From Citrobacter rodentium NBRC 105723 = DSM 16636 (GTDB lineage Bacteria; Pseudomonadota; Gammaproteobacteria; Enterobacterales; Enterobacteriaceae), in NCBI RefSeq assembly GCF_021278985.1, contig NZ_CP082833.1:1984001-2048000 (forward strand): 64,000 bases of DNA, in the 5' to 3' direction. Both the position numbers and the translations under genes were made by a program. Numbering within the stretch: position 1 is the stretch's first letter; every line of letters begins with the position of its first letter. The notes beneath the pieces are model-generated. The model made no database searches, was not told the origin of the DNA, and saw only the letters and a program-made list of their open reading frames with translations. Positions 53,429 through 62,148 of this stretch are shown here, in pieces.

Positions 53429-54301
53429 ATGATCGCTCCTGAAATGCTGCAATCCGCTATCTCTAACATCTCTGTCTGGCGTCAGGGCGACGTATGCGCG
53501 CCGCATAAACCATTGCTGCTGTTGTACGTACTGTCACAGTACAAAGCAGGCCACCCGCGCCTGTTTAACTATGGCCTGGAGATCCACGAACCACTTACCC
53601 GCCTGCTGAAAGAGTTTGGCCCTAAACGGCGTACCGATTATCCCAATATGCCTTTCTGGCGGCTCAGAACTGACGGCTTCTGGGAAATCACCAATGCGGA
53701 AGGCTGTAAGCCCCGCAGAGGCAACACTCAGCCGACAAAGAAAGAGTTAATTGATAACCAGGTGGCGGGCGGCTTCGATGAAGCGGCTTATCAACAATTG
53801 CTGGCACATCCTGAGATGATCGACCAACTGGCCCAGAAGATCCTGGCCGATCGCTTCCCGGAAAGTGTTCAGCGGATCCTCGCCAACCAACTGGGCTTCG
53901 ATTTTATCGATCGCTCCAGGAACCGCGATCCGCGCTTCAGAGGGATCGTACTTCGCGCCTACCACTCCCGTTGTGCTTTTTGCGGTTACGATCTGCGGAT
54001 GGATGGCGCGCTGATCGGCATTGAAGCGGCCCATATTCACTGGAAAACCTACGGTGGACCCTGCGTGGTAAATAATGGCCTGGCGTTATGTTCGCTACAT
54101 CACGATGCTTTCGATATGGGCGCATTCGGACTGGATAAAAACCTGACCATTCGTATTTCCGGCGGCGTCAGCCGTAGCCCGGTGGTGGATAATCTGTTCT
54201 GGAACAGAAATGGCCAGCAGTTGTACCTCCCTCATGACAAATCGCTGTGGCCTGCCGAACAGTACGTTGGCTGGCACCGCAAGCAGATTTTTAAAGCCTG
54301 A
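53429..54301 (+). CDS. HNH endonuclease with sulfur-binding domain (phosphorothioate-dependent restriction)
   Basis: A 290-residue type IV-like restriction enzyme. The N-terminal half has the sulfur-binding-domain pattern seen in ScoMcrA-type proteins: WRQGDVCAPHKPLLLLYVLSQY, a LLKEFGPKRRTDYPNMPFWRL stretch and DGFWEI. The C-terminal HNH nuclease has CAFCGYD, EAAHIHWKTYGGP, NNGLALCSLHHDAFD and a further structural region. Such enzymes cut DNA carrying phosphorothioate links. No dnd genes are visible, so it would act against incoming modified DNA. It is divergent from the xdh operon, 400 bases away. Confidence 0.87.
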   Translation: MIAPEMLQSAISNISVWRQGDVCAPHKPLLLLYVLSQYKAGHPRLFNYGLEIHEPLTRLLKEFGPKRRTDYPNMPFWRLRTDGFWEITNAEGCKPRRGNTQPTKKELIDNQVAGGFDEAAYQQLLAHPEMIDQLAQKILADRFPESVQRILANQLGFDFIDRSRNRDPRFRGIVLRAYHSRCAFCGYDLRMDGALIGIEAAHIHWKTYGGPCVVNNGLALCSLHHDAFDMGAFGLDKNLTIRISGGVSRSPVVDNLFWNRNGQQLYLPHDKSLWPAEQYVGWHRKQIFKA

Positions 54302-54351
54302 AAAAGCAACGGGCTTAAGCCCATTGTGATTCTGAATTTAAACTACCGCAG

Positions 54352-54685
54352 TTATCTCTTTCGCGCCTTCTCAACCTGCTCTCAAAAGTGTCCATATTCA
54401 CGCCGCTTTGGGCAATAGCATCCGCGATCTAACCCAGCTCTCCCGGCTGCTCCTGGCGTAATTTCCTGATTAAGGGACGACGCACGCTCTGGACATCGAA
54501 GCCTGTTTCAAGCAGAACCAAGTGAGCTTTTTCGCCGTCTTCCACCAGAAAATGCGCGTGGCCTGCGTCCGGCATGGGGAATACGCCTCCCCCTTCAAGG
54601 CCGACGCCATTCCTTCCCAGTACTCTGCCGAGAGACGCAAGCGCCCCCGGGATATTTTGTTCAGTCGTACATGGATATTATACAT
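54352..54685 (-). pseudogene. Decayed ACT-domain protein
   Basis: The ATG at 54685 opens MYNIHVRLNKI. After a one-base frameshift near 54644-54653 the reading PGALASLGRVLGRNGVGLEGG continues with FPMPDAGHAHFLVEDGEKAH, the pattern of small ACT-domain amino-acid-binding proteins. An in-frame TAG lies at 54429-54431. A later gap removes most of the second repeat before the apparent end EQVEKARKR at 54352. Three separate lesions make it a clear pseudogene. Its start overlaps the stop of the upstream ABM gene, so the pair was once coupled. Confidence 0.75.
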
Positions 54686-55001
54686 GCTGGTGTGTTTCCT
54701 CATCAGACGCATAATCCCGCAGGACGCTGGCAATTCGTATTCTGTAGAATGAAAAGATTGACTGCTTACCTTCCTGTTGCGCCGTATGGTGCTGCGCGTT
54801 GCGTTTCCACCTGAGTACCGCGCCCTCGTCTTCCCACCATGACAGGGAGAGTATTTTCCCGGGGATACTCAGGCTCAGGAATCGTTCAATCGAGATAAAC
54901 CCCGGAATGTCTGATAACAGTGGCTTCAGCTCAGCAGCAAGCTGAAGATAGCGTTCCCGGGCGTGGGACTGCGTGTCTGCTTCAAAAAGTACGGCTATCA
55001 T
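54678..55001 (-). CDS. Antibiotic-biosynthesis-monooxygenase (ABM) domain protein
   Basis: A 107-residue ferredoxin-like ABM fold protein: MIAVLFEAD, then AAELKPLLSDIPGFISIERF and LSLSWWEDEGAVLRWK, ending YRIRIASVLRDY. Such proteins act as small monooxygenases or quinol/haem-related oxidoreductases; substrate unknown. The frame is intact, but an IS3-family remnant begins within a few bases of the start codon. The native promoter is probably lost, and the coupled downstream gene is broken. Confidence 0.7.
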   Translation of the reverse strand: MIAVLFEADTQSHARERYLQLAAELKPLLSDIPGFISIERFLSLSIPGKILSLSWWEDEGAVLRWKRNAQHHTAQQEGKQSIFSFYRIRIASVLRDYASDEETHQHV

Positions 55002-55002
55002 C

Positions 55003-55272
55003 GGGTACCCTGGTCACTGTGGAACATCACTCCGGCTGGTTTACCGCGAGCTTCCCACGCCATTTCCAGCGCTTTGATGGTCAGCTTGCTATCCGGCGAG
55101 AATGACATTGCCCAGCCCACCGGTTTCCTTGCGAACAGATCGAGAACAACAGCGAGGTAAGCTCAACGCTTGCCTGTCCAGATATACGTCACATCGCCGC
55201 ACCACACCTGGTTAGGTTCTGTCACTGCGGACTGTTGCTCAAGGTGATTCGGGACAGCGATGTGTTCATGAC
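55003..55272 (-). mobile_element. Remnant of an IS3-family transposase (orfB, rve domain)
   Basis: On the minus strand the frame reads HIAVPNHLEQQSAVTEPNQVWCGDVTYIWTGKR, then a stop (Trp to TGA at about 55163), then AYLAVVLDLFARKPVGWAMS and ends at VMFHSDQGT. This is the first DDE aspartate region and the following strand of an IS3-family OrfB different from the intact copy next door. Both ends are missing. Confidence 0.8.
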
Positions 55273-55316
55273 TGGACTGACTGGACTGACCCCACGCCTG
55301 TAGACAAATTCTGTCC

Positions 55317-56129
55317 TCACGACGAGGCCTGTTCAAAGGCCTCCGGACTGACGCCGCCGAGGTGGCTGTGGCGCCGGGCCCGGTTGTAGAACACTTCAAT
55401 GTAATCGAAGATATCCGCCCGGGCCAGAGCCCGGGTTTTGTATATTCTCTTCCTGATGCGTTCTTTTTTCAGTGAACTGAAGAACGATTCGGCCACCGCA
55501 TTATCCCAGCAGTTGCCACGCCGGCTCATGCTCGGTGCCAGGTGATTGGCCCGGCAAAAGCGCTGCCAGTCGTCACTGCCGTACTGACTACCTTGATCGC
55601 TATGTACGATGACCTCGCCGTCCGGTTTTCGGCGCCAGACCGCCATCATCAGCGCGTCGAGCGCCAGTTCGCGCGAGAGAGTGGGTTTCATCGACCAGCC
55701 GACCACATTACGGGCAAAGAGATCGATAACCACCGCCAGATACAGCCAGCCCTGCCAGGTGCGGATATAAGTAATATCGGTGACCCAGACCTGGTTGGCC
55801 CGGACAACGGTGAACTGCCGCTGCACGCGATTAGGAGCAACGATTGAAGGCCTGCCAGCGATACGACGTGGCGCTTTATAGCCGCGCACGGCTTTAATCC
55901 GGTTCAGTTGCATGATCCGACCCACCCGGTTTTTACCGCAGGTTTCCCCGATTTCGTTCAGATCGCCATGAACCCGCCGGTAACCGTATACGCCTCCGCT
56001 CAGGGAATATGAGTCGCGGATAAGTATCAGCAGGCGCTGGTTATCTTTATCACGCGCCGAGACAGGGTTATGCAGCCACGCATAGAACCCGGCCCGGGCG
56101 ACATTCAGTACCCGACACATCGTCATCAC
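55317..56129 (-). CDS. IS3-family transposase OrfB
   Basis: A 270-residue catalytic DDE half with HTH_21 and rve domains. It has YRRVHGDLNE, the first Asp in VTDITYIRTWQGWLYLAVVIDLFAR, the second in VIVHSDQGSQYGS, and the Glu in NCWDNAVAESFFSSLKKE. The open frame extends a little upstream of the ATG toward orfA, as expected for an OrfAB product made by -1 frameshifting. No damage is seen. Confidence 0.92.
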   Translation of the reverse strand: MMTMCRVLNVARAGFYAWLHNPVSARDKDNQRLLILIRDSYSLSGGVYGYRRVHGDLNEIGETCGKNRVGRIMQLNRIKAVRGYKAPRRIAGRPSIVAPNRVQRQFTVVRANQVWVTDITYIRTWQGWLYLAVVIDLFARNVVGWSMKPTLSRELALDALMMAVWRRKPDGEVIVHSDQGSQYGSDDWQRFCRANHLAPSMSRRGNCWDNAVAESFFSSLKKERIRKRIYKTRALARADIFDYIEVFYNRARRHSHLGGVSPEAFEQASS

Positions 56130-56167
56130 ACCCCATACAGTGCGGTGCTCATTGATAAAGCGGTACT

Positions 56168-56452
56168 TCAGTCGGGCTCCCTTGCAAAGTACCGCGCGGC
56201 CTTTTTCAGGATATCCCGTTCTTCTTCGGTGCGTTTTAGCTGCGCCCGGAGTTTCAGGATCTCGCTTTTCGCTTCCAGTAAATCCCGGGCATGCTGCTCG
56301 CTGTTATCAGGTTTGATAGCCCGTAGCCACTTGTAGAGGCTGTGTGCAGAGACGCCCAGACGGTCAGATACTTCGGCGACGGAATAACCGCGTTCCGTTA
56401 TCTGACGGACGGCTTCTTCCTTAAATTCAGGTGTAAATCGTGGTGTGCCCAT
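56168..56452 (-). CDS. IS3-family transposase OrfA
   Basis: A 94-residue DNA-binding half: an HTH_8/Tnp_1-type helix-turn-helix (RFTPEFKEEAVRQITERGYS, then VSDRLGVSAHSLYKWLR) and a leucine-zipper-like coiled coil (LEAKSEILKLRAQLKRTEEE) ending KKAARYFAREPD. It precedes orfB by 38 bases. A run of five A near its 3' end (CTGAAAAAGG) is a plausible slip site. Confidence 0.92.
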   Translation of the reverse strand: MGTPRFTPEFKEEAVRQITERGYSVAEVSDRLGVSAHSLYKWLRAIKPDNSEQHARDLLEAKSEILKLRAQLKRTEEERDILKKAARYFAREPD

Positions 56453-56470
56453 ACGCTCCTCCTATGCTCA

Positions 56471-56550
56471 AACTATAGGGCAGGATCGTCTACCGGGGCG
56501 GGGTCAGTCCAACTATAGGGCAGGATCGTCTACCGGGGCGGGGTCAGTCC
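56471..56550. repeat. Perfect 40-base tandem duplication of the IS right end
   Basis: The 40 bases 56471-56510 (beginning AACTATAGGG and ending GGGTCAGTCC) recur exactly at 56511-56550. The inner copy belongs to the intact IS; the outer one is a solo end. It could be left by an abutting second copy that was later lost. Confidence 0.9.
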
Positions 56551-56635
56551 ATTAGCCTTCACAGATTGCTCAAGCGATTGATAGCATTGCCCGAGCTAAT
56601 TTATGAGTCTATAAATACCAAATTAGCAAAAAAAA

Positions 56636-56662
56636 ATAAGGCATACCCAACGTATGCCTTAT
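56636..56662 (-). terminator. Intrinsic terminator of the integrase gene
   Basis: Minus-strand stem ATAAGGCATAC / GTATGCCTTAT with a five-base loop, followed by nine T. It sits 15 bases after the integrase stop. A textbook terminator. Confidence 0.9.
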
Positions 56663-56677
56663 AGAAACTCTTTTTAA

Positions 56678-57196
56678 TCAACTCGCATTTAATTTAGCAA
56701 AATCAAACGGACTAATCCCCTTCACCCGATTAATATCAAGATAATCCGCCCACCATTGCAACATCAATCGTCTCTCATCCAAATGTTCCGCCTTATGGAT
56801 ATAAGCCGCGCGCATAGAATTACGCTCCATATGGCTCATTTGACGCTCTACCGCATCCCTAGACCACAACCCTGATTCAATCAACGAGCTACACGCCATC
56901 GTCCTGAAGCCATGCCCACAAACATCGACCTTTGTGTCATAACTCATAACACGCAGCGCCTTGTTGACCGTGTTTTCACTCATCGGTTTACGAGGGTTAT
57001 GATCGCTAACGAAAACAAAGTCACGCTCACCACTAAGATTGTGAAATTGTTTAAGGATTGCCAATGCCTGACGAGAAAGCGGCACTAATTTTGAGCCGTT
57101 AGGGTGAATAAGCAAAAACATGCCATCCCCATCGACAAGGGTGTATTCCTTTTCCTGCGATTTTGCAGAACGTACTTTGATATCTGTCAGAGCCAT
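56678..57196 (-). pseudogene. P4-type tyrosine integrase with large internal deletion
   Basis: A 172-residue in-frame remnant of an integrase normally near 400 residues. The N-terminal arm-binding part (MALTDIKVRSAKSQEKEYTL, MFLLIHPNGSK) is joined at about residue 36-37 directly to the C-terminal catalytic part (LVPLSRQALAILKQF). The H-x-x-R pair (HGFRTMACSSL) and the tyrosine (AAYIHKAEH) are kept. The core-binding domain and the first catalytic Arg are gone, so recombination is not expected. It has the same orientation as, and lies just 3' of, the leuX fragment, as with IntB at leuX in E. coli. Confidence 0.88.
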
Positions 57197-57358
57197 AAAA
57201 GTTCTCCTTCCATGTGCCGCTGTGAGTATATAACCATTATCGAACCAGCATATATACTCAGTTCTATACTCACATGCGACTTGATGTGGGTTGACTCAGA
57301 TTGACTTCTGTTGAAAGGAAAATCGCGAAAAGCCTTGCGTGGCGGGGATTTCAGGCAC

Positions 57359-57382
57359 AAAAAAAGACGTCAGTTGACGTCT
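57359..57382 (-). terminator. leuX-type transcription terminator
   Basis: Minus-strand stem AGACGTCA / TGACGTCT with a two-base loop, followed by a run of T, 13 bases past the 3' end of the tRNA fragment. E. coli leuX has a very similar terminator in this place, so this is original leuX flank. Confidence 0.75.
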
Positions 57383-57395
57383 ATTGATGTTCCGA

Positions 57396-57451
57396 TGGTG
57401 CGAAGGCCGGACTCGAAACGGCACGTATTTCTACGGTTGATTTTGAATCAA
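57396..57451 (-). other. 3' fragment of tRNA-Leu (leuX): attachment-site copy
   Basis: The minus strand reads TTGATTCAAAATCAACC, then GTAGAAATACGTGCC, then a T-arm and acceptor ending TTCGCACCA. This matches the 3' 57 bases of leuX from the anticodon stem on, with one substitution in the T-stem flank and one missing base before CACCA. The 5' half is absent. It is therefore an attR-type duplicate made by an element to its right, not a working tRNA gene. Confidence 0.85.
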
Positions 57452-57532
57452 AGCGATCGGGTAACTTAACCTACTAATAAATCAGCGTTTTTACAGTGAA
57501 GTCCTTTTCAGAAAACGAAAAAGGCACTGGTT

Positions 57533-58417
57533 ATGAGAAACGCAGATGCACCTGATTTACCTACATTAATTGCCGCCATTCTCTCCACCAAAGGTGGCGT
57601 GGCGAAAACCACCGATACGGCGAACCTCGGCGGCTACCTGGCCGATCAGGGGCTGAAAGTCCTGATGATTGACGCCGATATCCGCCAGCCGACGCTCAGC
57701 AGCTATTACCCTCTCAGTAATGAAGCCCCCGGCGGGATCTACGAGCTTATCGCGCAGAATGAGCTGGATCCAGCCATCATCATTTCACACACAACCATTC
57801 CCCGACTGGATATCATCATCTCCAACGATCCACGCGGCGAACTGATGAGCCTGCTTCAGGCTGCACCCGACGGAGTGATCCGTCTGCGCCATCTGGTACG
57901 CCAGATAATTGGCTGTGACGTCATCCTGATCGATACCATTGGCGCACGCACCATCGCGCTGGAAATGGTGCTGTTAGCCAGCGATCTCATAATCTCCCCT
58001 GTTCTACCGGAAATGCTCTCGGCACGCGAGTTCCTGCGCGGCACGCTGCAAATGTACCGGGATCTCCAGCCCTTCACCCGCTATGGTATCCCGCTGCCGC
58101 CACTGAAGGCGGTGATCAACAAGCTCGACCACACTAACGATGCTCGCGAAATTCACCATAACCTGCTTCAGGTTCTCCAGCATAAGCAGAAAGAACAGGA
58201 GCTACTGGTGCCCACCGAGATCCTGATGACGCCGGTTTATGCCAGCGTGGCCTATCGCCGGGCGGCATCGCTGGGACTACCGGTACATCGTCTCGATACT
58301 TCTCGCGCCAGAGGACGGGCAACCCCCTGCGCCGCCGAAACCATGCAGATGCTGGCGAAAGAACTGTTCCCGCAGTTTCTCGCCCTGCCCCATCAGCGGA
58401 TAGAGGGTATCGCATGA
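57533..58417 (+). CDS. ParA/Soj family ATPase of an integrative element
   Basis: A 294-residue deviant Walker ATPase: KGGVAKTT P-loop (AAILSTKGGVAKTTDTANLGG), VLMIDADIRQPTLSSYY and CDVILIDTIGARTIALE. In SPI-7/PAPI-1-type elements a soj gene lies next to one att site and supports element maintenance. Here it begins 82 bases from the leuX fragment. Its stop overlaps the next gene (ATGA). Confidence 0.9.
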   Translation: MRNADAPDLPTLIAAILSTKGGVAKTTDTANLGGYLADQGLKVLMIDADIRQPTLSSYYPLSNEAPGGIYELIAQNELDPAIIISHTTIPRLDIIISNDPRGELMSLLQAAPDGVIRLRHLVRQIIGCDVILIDTIGARTIALEMVLLASDLIISPVLPEMLSAREFLRGTLQMYRDLQPFTRYGIPLPPLKAVINKLDHTNDAREIHHNLLQVLQHKQKEQELLVPTEILMTPVYASVAYRRAASLGLPVHRLDTSRARGRATPCAAETMQMLAKELFPQFLALPHQRIEGIA

Positions 58418-58788
58418 AACGGAAAATCTGGCGGGCATTTTGCTCTTATTACGCCCAGCATCCCTTTGAGAAAGACGATGAAGTGATCGTGTTCTTTGAA
58501 GCCGCCGATCGTGAAGAAGCGCGGGAAACACTGCAGGTATTAATGTCGCTGCTCTGGCATATCCCGCCGGAAAAGGTGGACTGCTACAACCTGGAGGATG
58601 AGAACGAACTGCGTGATAACTCTGACTCGCTGACCGCACCCAGAGACTGGGCGCTGTTTGAAATCGGCTGGTCCAATAATAAGCCGCTCTACTCCAGCGA
58701 TTTACCGCTTTTACTGCTACCGCCGTATCAACAGGCCCGACTGTGGGAAGCCTTTGTGGCCTGTCAGGAGGGTAATAGGGATGAGTAA
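58414..58788 (+). CDS. Hypothetical protein of the SPI-7-type backbone
   Basis: A 124-residue acidic protein (MKRKIWRAFCSYYAQHPFEKDDEV, ending ACQEGNRDE). Not recognised by function; no membrane helix or catalytic motif. It sits between parA and dnaB, overlapping both (ATGA at its start, eight bases at its end), so it is part of the maintenance/replication operon. Confidence 0.75.
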   Translation: MKRKIWRAFCSYYAQHPFEKDDEVIVFFEAADREEARETLQVLMSLLWHIPPEKVDCYNLEDENELRDNSDSLTAPRDWALFEIGWSNNKPLYSSDLPLLLLPPYQQARLWEAFVACQEGNRDE

Positions 58789-60136
58789 GCGCAAACGGTC
58801 ACAACCGCCCCACTCTGTCGAAGCGGAACAATCCGTGCTCGGCGGACTGATGCTGGATAACGATCGCTGGGATGACGTAGCCACGCAGATTTCCGCGCAG
58901 GACTTCTTTATATCCACGCACCGCACTATCTATAGCCATATGCAAACCCTGGTCGAACAAGGAAACCCTATCGACCTGATCACCCTGAGCGAATCGCTGG
59001 AACAGCAGGAGCAACTCGAACAGGTGGGCGGTTTTGCTTATCTGGCGGAGCTTTCCAAAAACACACCCAGCGCCGCCAATATCATTCCCTACGCGCAATA
59101 CATTGCCAGCTACGGTGAACTGCGCCAGCTACTGTTATTAGGCAATGAACTGAGCGATATGGCAGGCCAGCCGCGCAGCAATGTGGCCGATGTGCTGAAT
59201 TTTGCCGAACAAAAGCTGTTTGCCATTGCGCAGTCGCATCAGGATGGCGGCCTGACCGACATCAGCGCCTACTTTGACAACGTGCTGGCTGGCATCGCTC
59301 AGCGCTATGAGGCAGAACGCGGTAGCCTCAGCGGCACGCCATCCGGGCTGGAACAGCTCGACGCCCTGACCTGCGGCTTCCAGCCTGCCGACCTGATTAT
59401 CGCCGCCGCACGCCCTTCCGTAGGTAAAACCGCTTTCGCCCTGACGCTGTGCGTCAACGCGCTAATGCTCCTCCCCACCCAGCCAGTACAAATCTACAGC
59501 ATGGAAATGTCGGCAGAGCAGCTACTGCTGCGGCTGGTTTCTCTGATTGGCCATGTCTCGCAGATCCGGCTACGCAGCGGTGATCTCAGTGATGACGACT
59601 GGCAGCAGATTGGCCTCAGCGCCAATATCCTGATGAACGAGTGGAAAGATCGTCTGCTGCTCGACGACTCCGGGATCCTCACCCCATCCCTGCTACGCAG
59701 TCGGGCCAGACGATCGCTGCGCCAGTACGGGCTTCCCTCCCTGATCGTGGTTGATTACCTGCAACTGATGCGCAGCGGCGGCGCGGAGAACCGCAATCTG
59801 GAGATCTCGACGATCTCCCGCTCGCTAAAAGCGCTGGCGAAGGAATTAAATTGCCCGGTGCTGGCGCTGTCGCAGCTTAACCGGGCGCTGGAGTCACGCC
59901 TTAACAAGCGCCCCTGTAATGCCGATCTGCGCGATTCCGGCTCTATCGAGCAGGATGCCGACGTGATCTTATTCCTCTACCGCGACGAGCTGTATGATCC
60001 CAACACGCTGGATCGTGGTATCGCCGAAGTCATTGTCAGCAAACAGCGCAACGGCCCGATTGGCACGGTGCGCACCCGATTTATCAGCGATCAAACCCGC
60101 TTCGAATCGCTCAACCAGCAAGGAGTCGGGTCATGA
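58781..60136 (+). CDS. DnaB-family replicative helicase
   Basis: A 451-residue hexameric helicase. It has the N-terminal DnaB domain (QPPHSVEAEQSVLGGLMLDN) and a RecA-like C-domain with Walker A AARPSVGKTAFAL, YSMEMSAEQLLLRL, VVDYLQLMRSGG and LSQLNRALESR. The start at 58781 follows GGAGG. A longer frame from 58658 would overlap the previous gene by 130 bases and add unrelated residues. Likely an element-encoded helicase for excised-circle replication. Confidence 0.93.
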   Translation: MSKRKRSQPPHSVEAEQSVLGGLMLDNDRWDDVATQISAQDFFISTHRTIYSHMQTLVEQGNPIDLITLSESLEQQEQLEQVGGFAYLAELSKNTPSAANIIPYAQYIASYGELRQLLLLGNELSDMAGQPRSNVADVLNFAEQKLFAIAQSHQDGGLTDISAYFDNVLAGIAQRYEAERGSLSGTPSGLEQLDALTCGFQPADLIIAAARPSVGKTAFALTLCVNALMLLPTQPVQIYSMEMSAEQLLLRLVSLIGHVSQIRLRSGDLSDDDWQQIGLSANILMNEWKDRLLLDDSGILTPSLLRSRARRSLRQYGLPSLIVVDYLQLMRSGGAENRNLEISTISRSLKALAKELNCPVLALSQLNRALESRLNKRPCNADLRDSGSIEQDADVILFLYRDELYDPNTLDRGIAEVIVSKQRNGPIGTVRTRFISDQTRFESLNQQGVGS

Positions 60137-61607
60137 ACAACAAGCTGACTTCGACGGAACTCCAGTCCCGCCTGCTACAGGGCAATTTTGATCGGGGAAG
60201 ATCACCTGATGAACGATTTGCCGATCCGCTGACGGAAACCTCGATGATCGTCACGCTGGAGCAGCTTCGCCCTTACGATCTCAATCCGCGACTGATGCGT
60301 AACCCCAGCTATGACGACATCAAGGAATCGATCCGTCGTCGTGGACTGGACACACCGCCGCCGATCACCCGTCGTCCCGATCAGGAGTGGTGCATCATCG
60401 CCAACGGCGGCAATACCCGCCTGTCGATCCTCAACGAACTGTGGCGCGAAACGCATGACGAACGGTTCTGGCGCATTCAGTGTCTATACAAACCGTGGGC
60501 CGGTACGTCCGATCAACCCATGCTGGGCGAACTACGCTGCCTGAACGGTCATCTGGCGGAAAACGATATGCACGGCAAACTCAGCTTCATCGAGCGGGCG
60601 CTGGGGCGCGGGAACTGTACCAGCAGGTGGAAAAGTGCCAGCTTTCACAGCGGGCGCTGGCAGAGCATCTGAAGAACGACGGCTACCCCATTAATCAGTC
60701 TCATATCAGCCGGATGGAACAGGCGCTGGAATACCTGCTACCCTGCATCCCCGAAGTGTTGTACGCGGGAATGGGCCGCTCACAGGTGGAAAAACTGCTG
60801 TCACTGCGGGCGGCATCATTACACCTCTGGCAGCGTCACGCCGCCGAAGACGACGGTTCCTTTGATAACCTCTTCTCTTCCGCGCTGTCGTTGTTCAACG
60901 ACCAGCCGGAAGACTTCGCCATCGAGCGAGTGCAGGATGAACTGCTGGGGCTGATGAGTCAGGAGCTGAACGTTGATTACAACCTGTTGTTGCTGGACGT
61001 CGATCCTTCTGAGCAAAAACGCCAGGCCGTGCTCGGCCCGACGCCGGAACCACCACCGTACATACCGCTGGAAGAACCCGAACCACGCCCGGTAACGCGC
61101 AGGCGTAAACCTGAAACAGAGGAAGAGGACATTGGCGCACCAGCCCCTCAGCCTGAGCCAGAAGAAGCAACATCGCTATTGTGTGAAGGGACCGAACCCG
61201 TTACGGATATCTGGCGCATCCCACAACTGTGGGATACCACTGAGTCCTTACGATCGGCCAGCGATCGCCTGGCGTGGGATTTGGCGGAGCATTACGCCAT
61301 CGACGACCGGGTGATTTCGGATGCTAACGAAAATGGCATTGGTTTCCGGGTGATGCCATTCGCATTAGATCATCCTATGTTCACCCGGCCACAGTCACGC
61401 GCCTGCTGGGCGCTGCTGGCGGCACTCAACGAAATCCCGCTGACGGAAGATTTGGCCTCTGCACTGACGCCTGGACTCTTTTTTCAACGTGATGCAGACG
61501 GCTTCTTCTTCAGCGATGAATTCCTTATTAAAGCATTCCGGTTGATCCGTATTGTCCGCCGGATCAAAGAATTTCAGCAGGAGGCACAACATGCTGCCGA
61601 CGATTAA
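60133..61607 (+). pseudogene. ParB-family protein, frameshifted
   Basis: The N-terminal ParB/Srx-like domain reads from 60133 (LEQLRPYDLNPRLMRNPSYDDIKESIRRRG; NGGNTRLSILNELWRET). It runs through GKLSFIERAL, then breaks in frame near 60600-60610 and ends at 60672. The other frame continues AREL YQQVEKCQLSQRALAEHL, with an HTH region (GYPINQSHISRMEQAL) and a Pro/Glu-rich linker, to 61607. One missing base in gcgctggggcgcggg accounts for the split; the intact protein would be about 490 residues. The start overlaps the dnaB stop (ATGA). Confidence 0.82.
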
Positions 61608-62130
61608 TCAGGCCGTTTTGTCACAGGTGATACAAGCCCTGAAGGACGGCAATGTGCGCTATTGCGAAGCGCTGGGCTTTGACCGTGAGGAGCTGAACGA
61701 ACTGAACGCCCTGACCTTTGAGGAGTTAATGCACCAAGGCAACACCTCGGCGCAGTTCCTGAAAATCACCATCAATCACGATGTACTACGCAAGATGCTG
61801 GTTCAGGTGCGCCAGGAACAGAAATTCCAGCAACTGGTCGGCCAGGCGGTGCAGCTTGGCGGCTCAATAGCGTTAATCATCCACTACTTCGGCATCTCGA
61901 CCGCTGAAATCAGCGCCCGTCGTCGGCTGATGGGGATCCACGTTCGTCAGGGACGTAACCAGGCACCCGGCGAAGAGGAAGAAGCCGCGCTCTGGAACCG
62001 CTGGCAGGAGATCAAAGTGGATAACATCGACTCCATACCAGCACTGGAAGCCATGATGCTGCTGGCACAGGAACGTTCGATCTCACTGACCGTGGTCTGG
62101 AATCTGATCCGACAGTGGGAAAAAAGCTGA
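61591..62130 (+). CDS. DUF2857-family integrative-element protein
   Basis: A 179-residue protein from the ATG at 61591, which has CAGGAGG upstream and lies 17 bases inside the end of parB. Pattern MLPTINQAVLSQVIQALKDG, FEELMHQGNTSAQFL and LIIHYFGISTAEISARRRLMG (HTH-like) matches the DUF2857 proteins that accompany ParB in SPI-7-type elements. Possible transcription or DNA-binding role; function unknown. Confidence 0.8.
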   Translation: MLPTINQAVLSQVIQALKDGNVRYCEALGFDREELNELNALTFEELMHQGNTSAQFLKITINHDVLRKMLVQVRQEQKFQQLVGQAVQLGGSIALIIHYFGISTAEISARRRLMGIHVRQGRNQAPGEEEEAALWNRWQEIKVDNIDSIPALEAMMLLAQERSISLTVVWNLIRQWEKS

Positions 62131-62148
62131 GTGACCGAGGGGAAGATC

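Larger units (their letters stand above)
55282..56510 (-). mobile_element. IS3-family insertion sequence
   Basis: A 1.23-kb element with orfA and orfB on the minus strand. The left end TGGACTGACCCCACGCCTGT and the inverted right end TGGACTGACCCCGCCCCGGT form the terminal repeats. The left end is preceded by a second copy of TGGACTGAC (55273-55281). The right end is followed by a second 40-base copy of itself (56511-56550). I could not confirm a clean target duplication. The exact IS name is not recognised. Confidence 0.85.

Noticed and set aside
54311..54322. GGGCTTAAGCCC palindrome after the HNH gene as a terminator
   Set aside because: The stem is only four to six pairs with no T-run; evidence too weak.
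57396..57451. Functional tRNA gene
   Set aside because: Only the 3' part from the anticodon stem is present and the acceptor has a missing base; it cannot fold into a tRNA.
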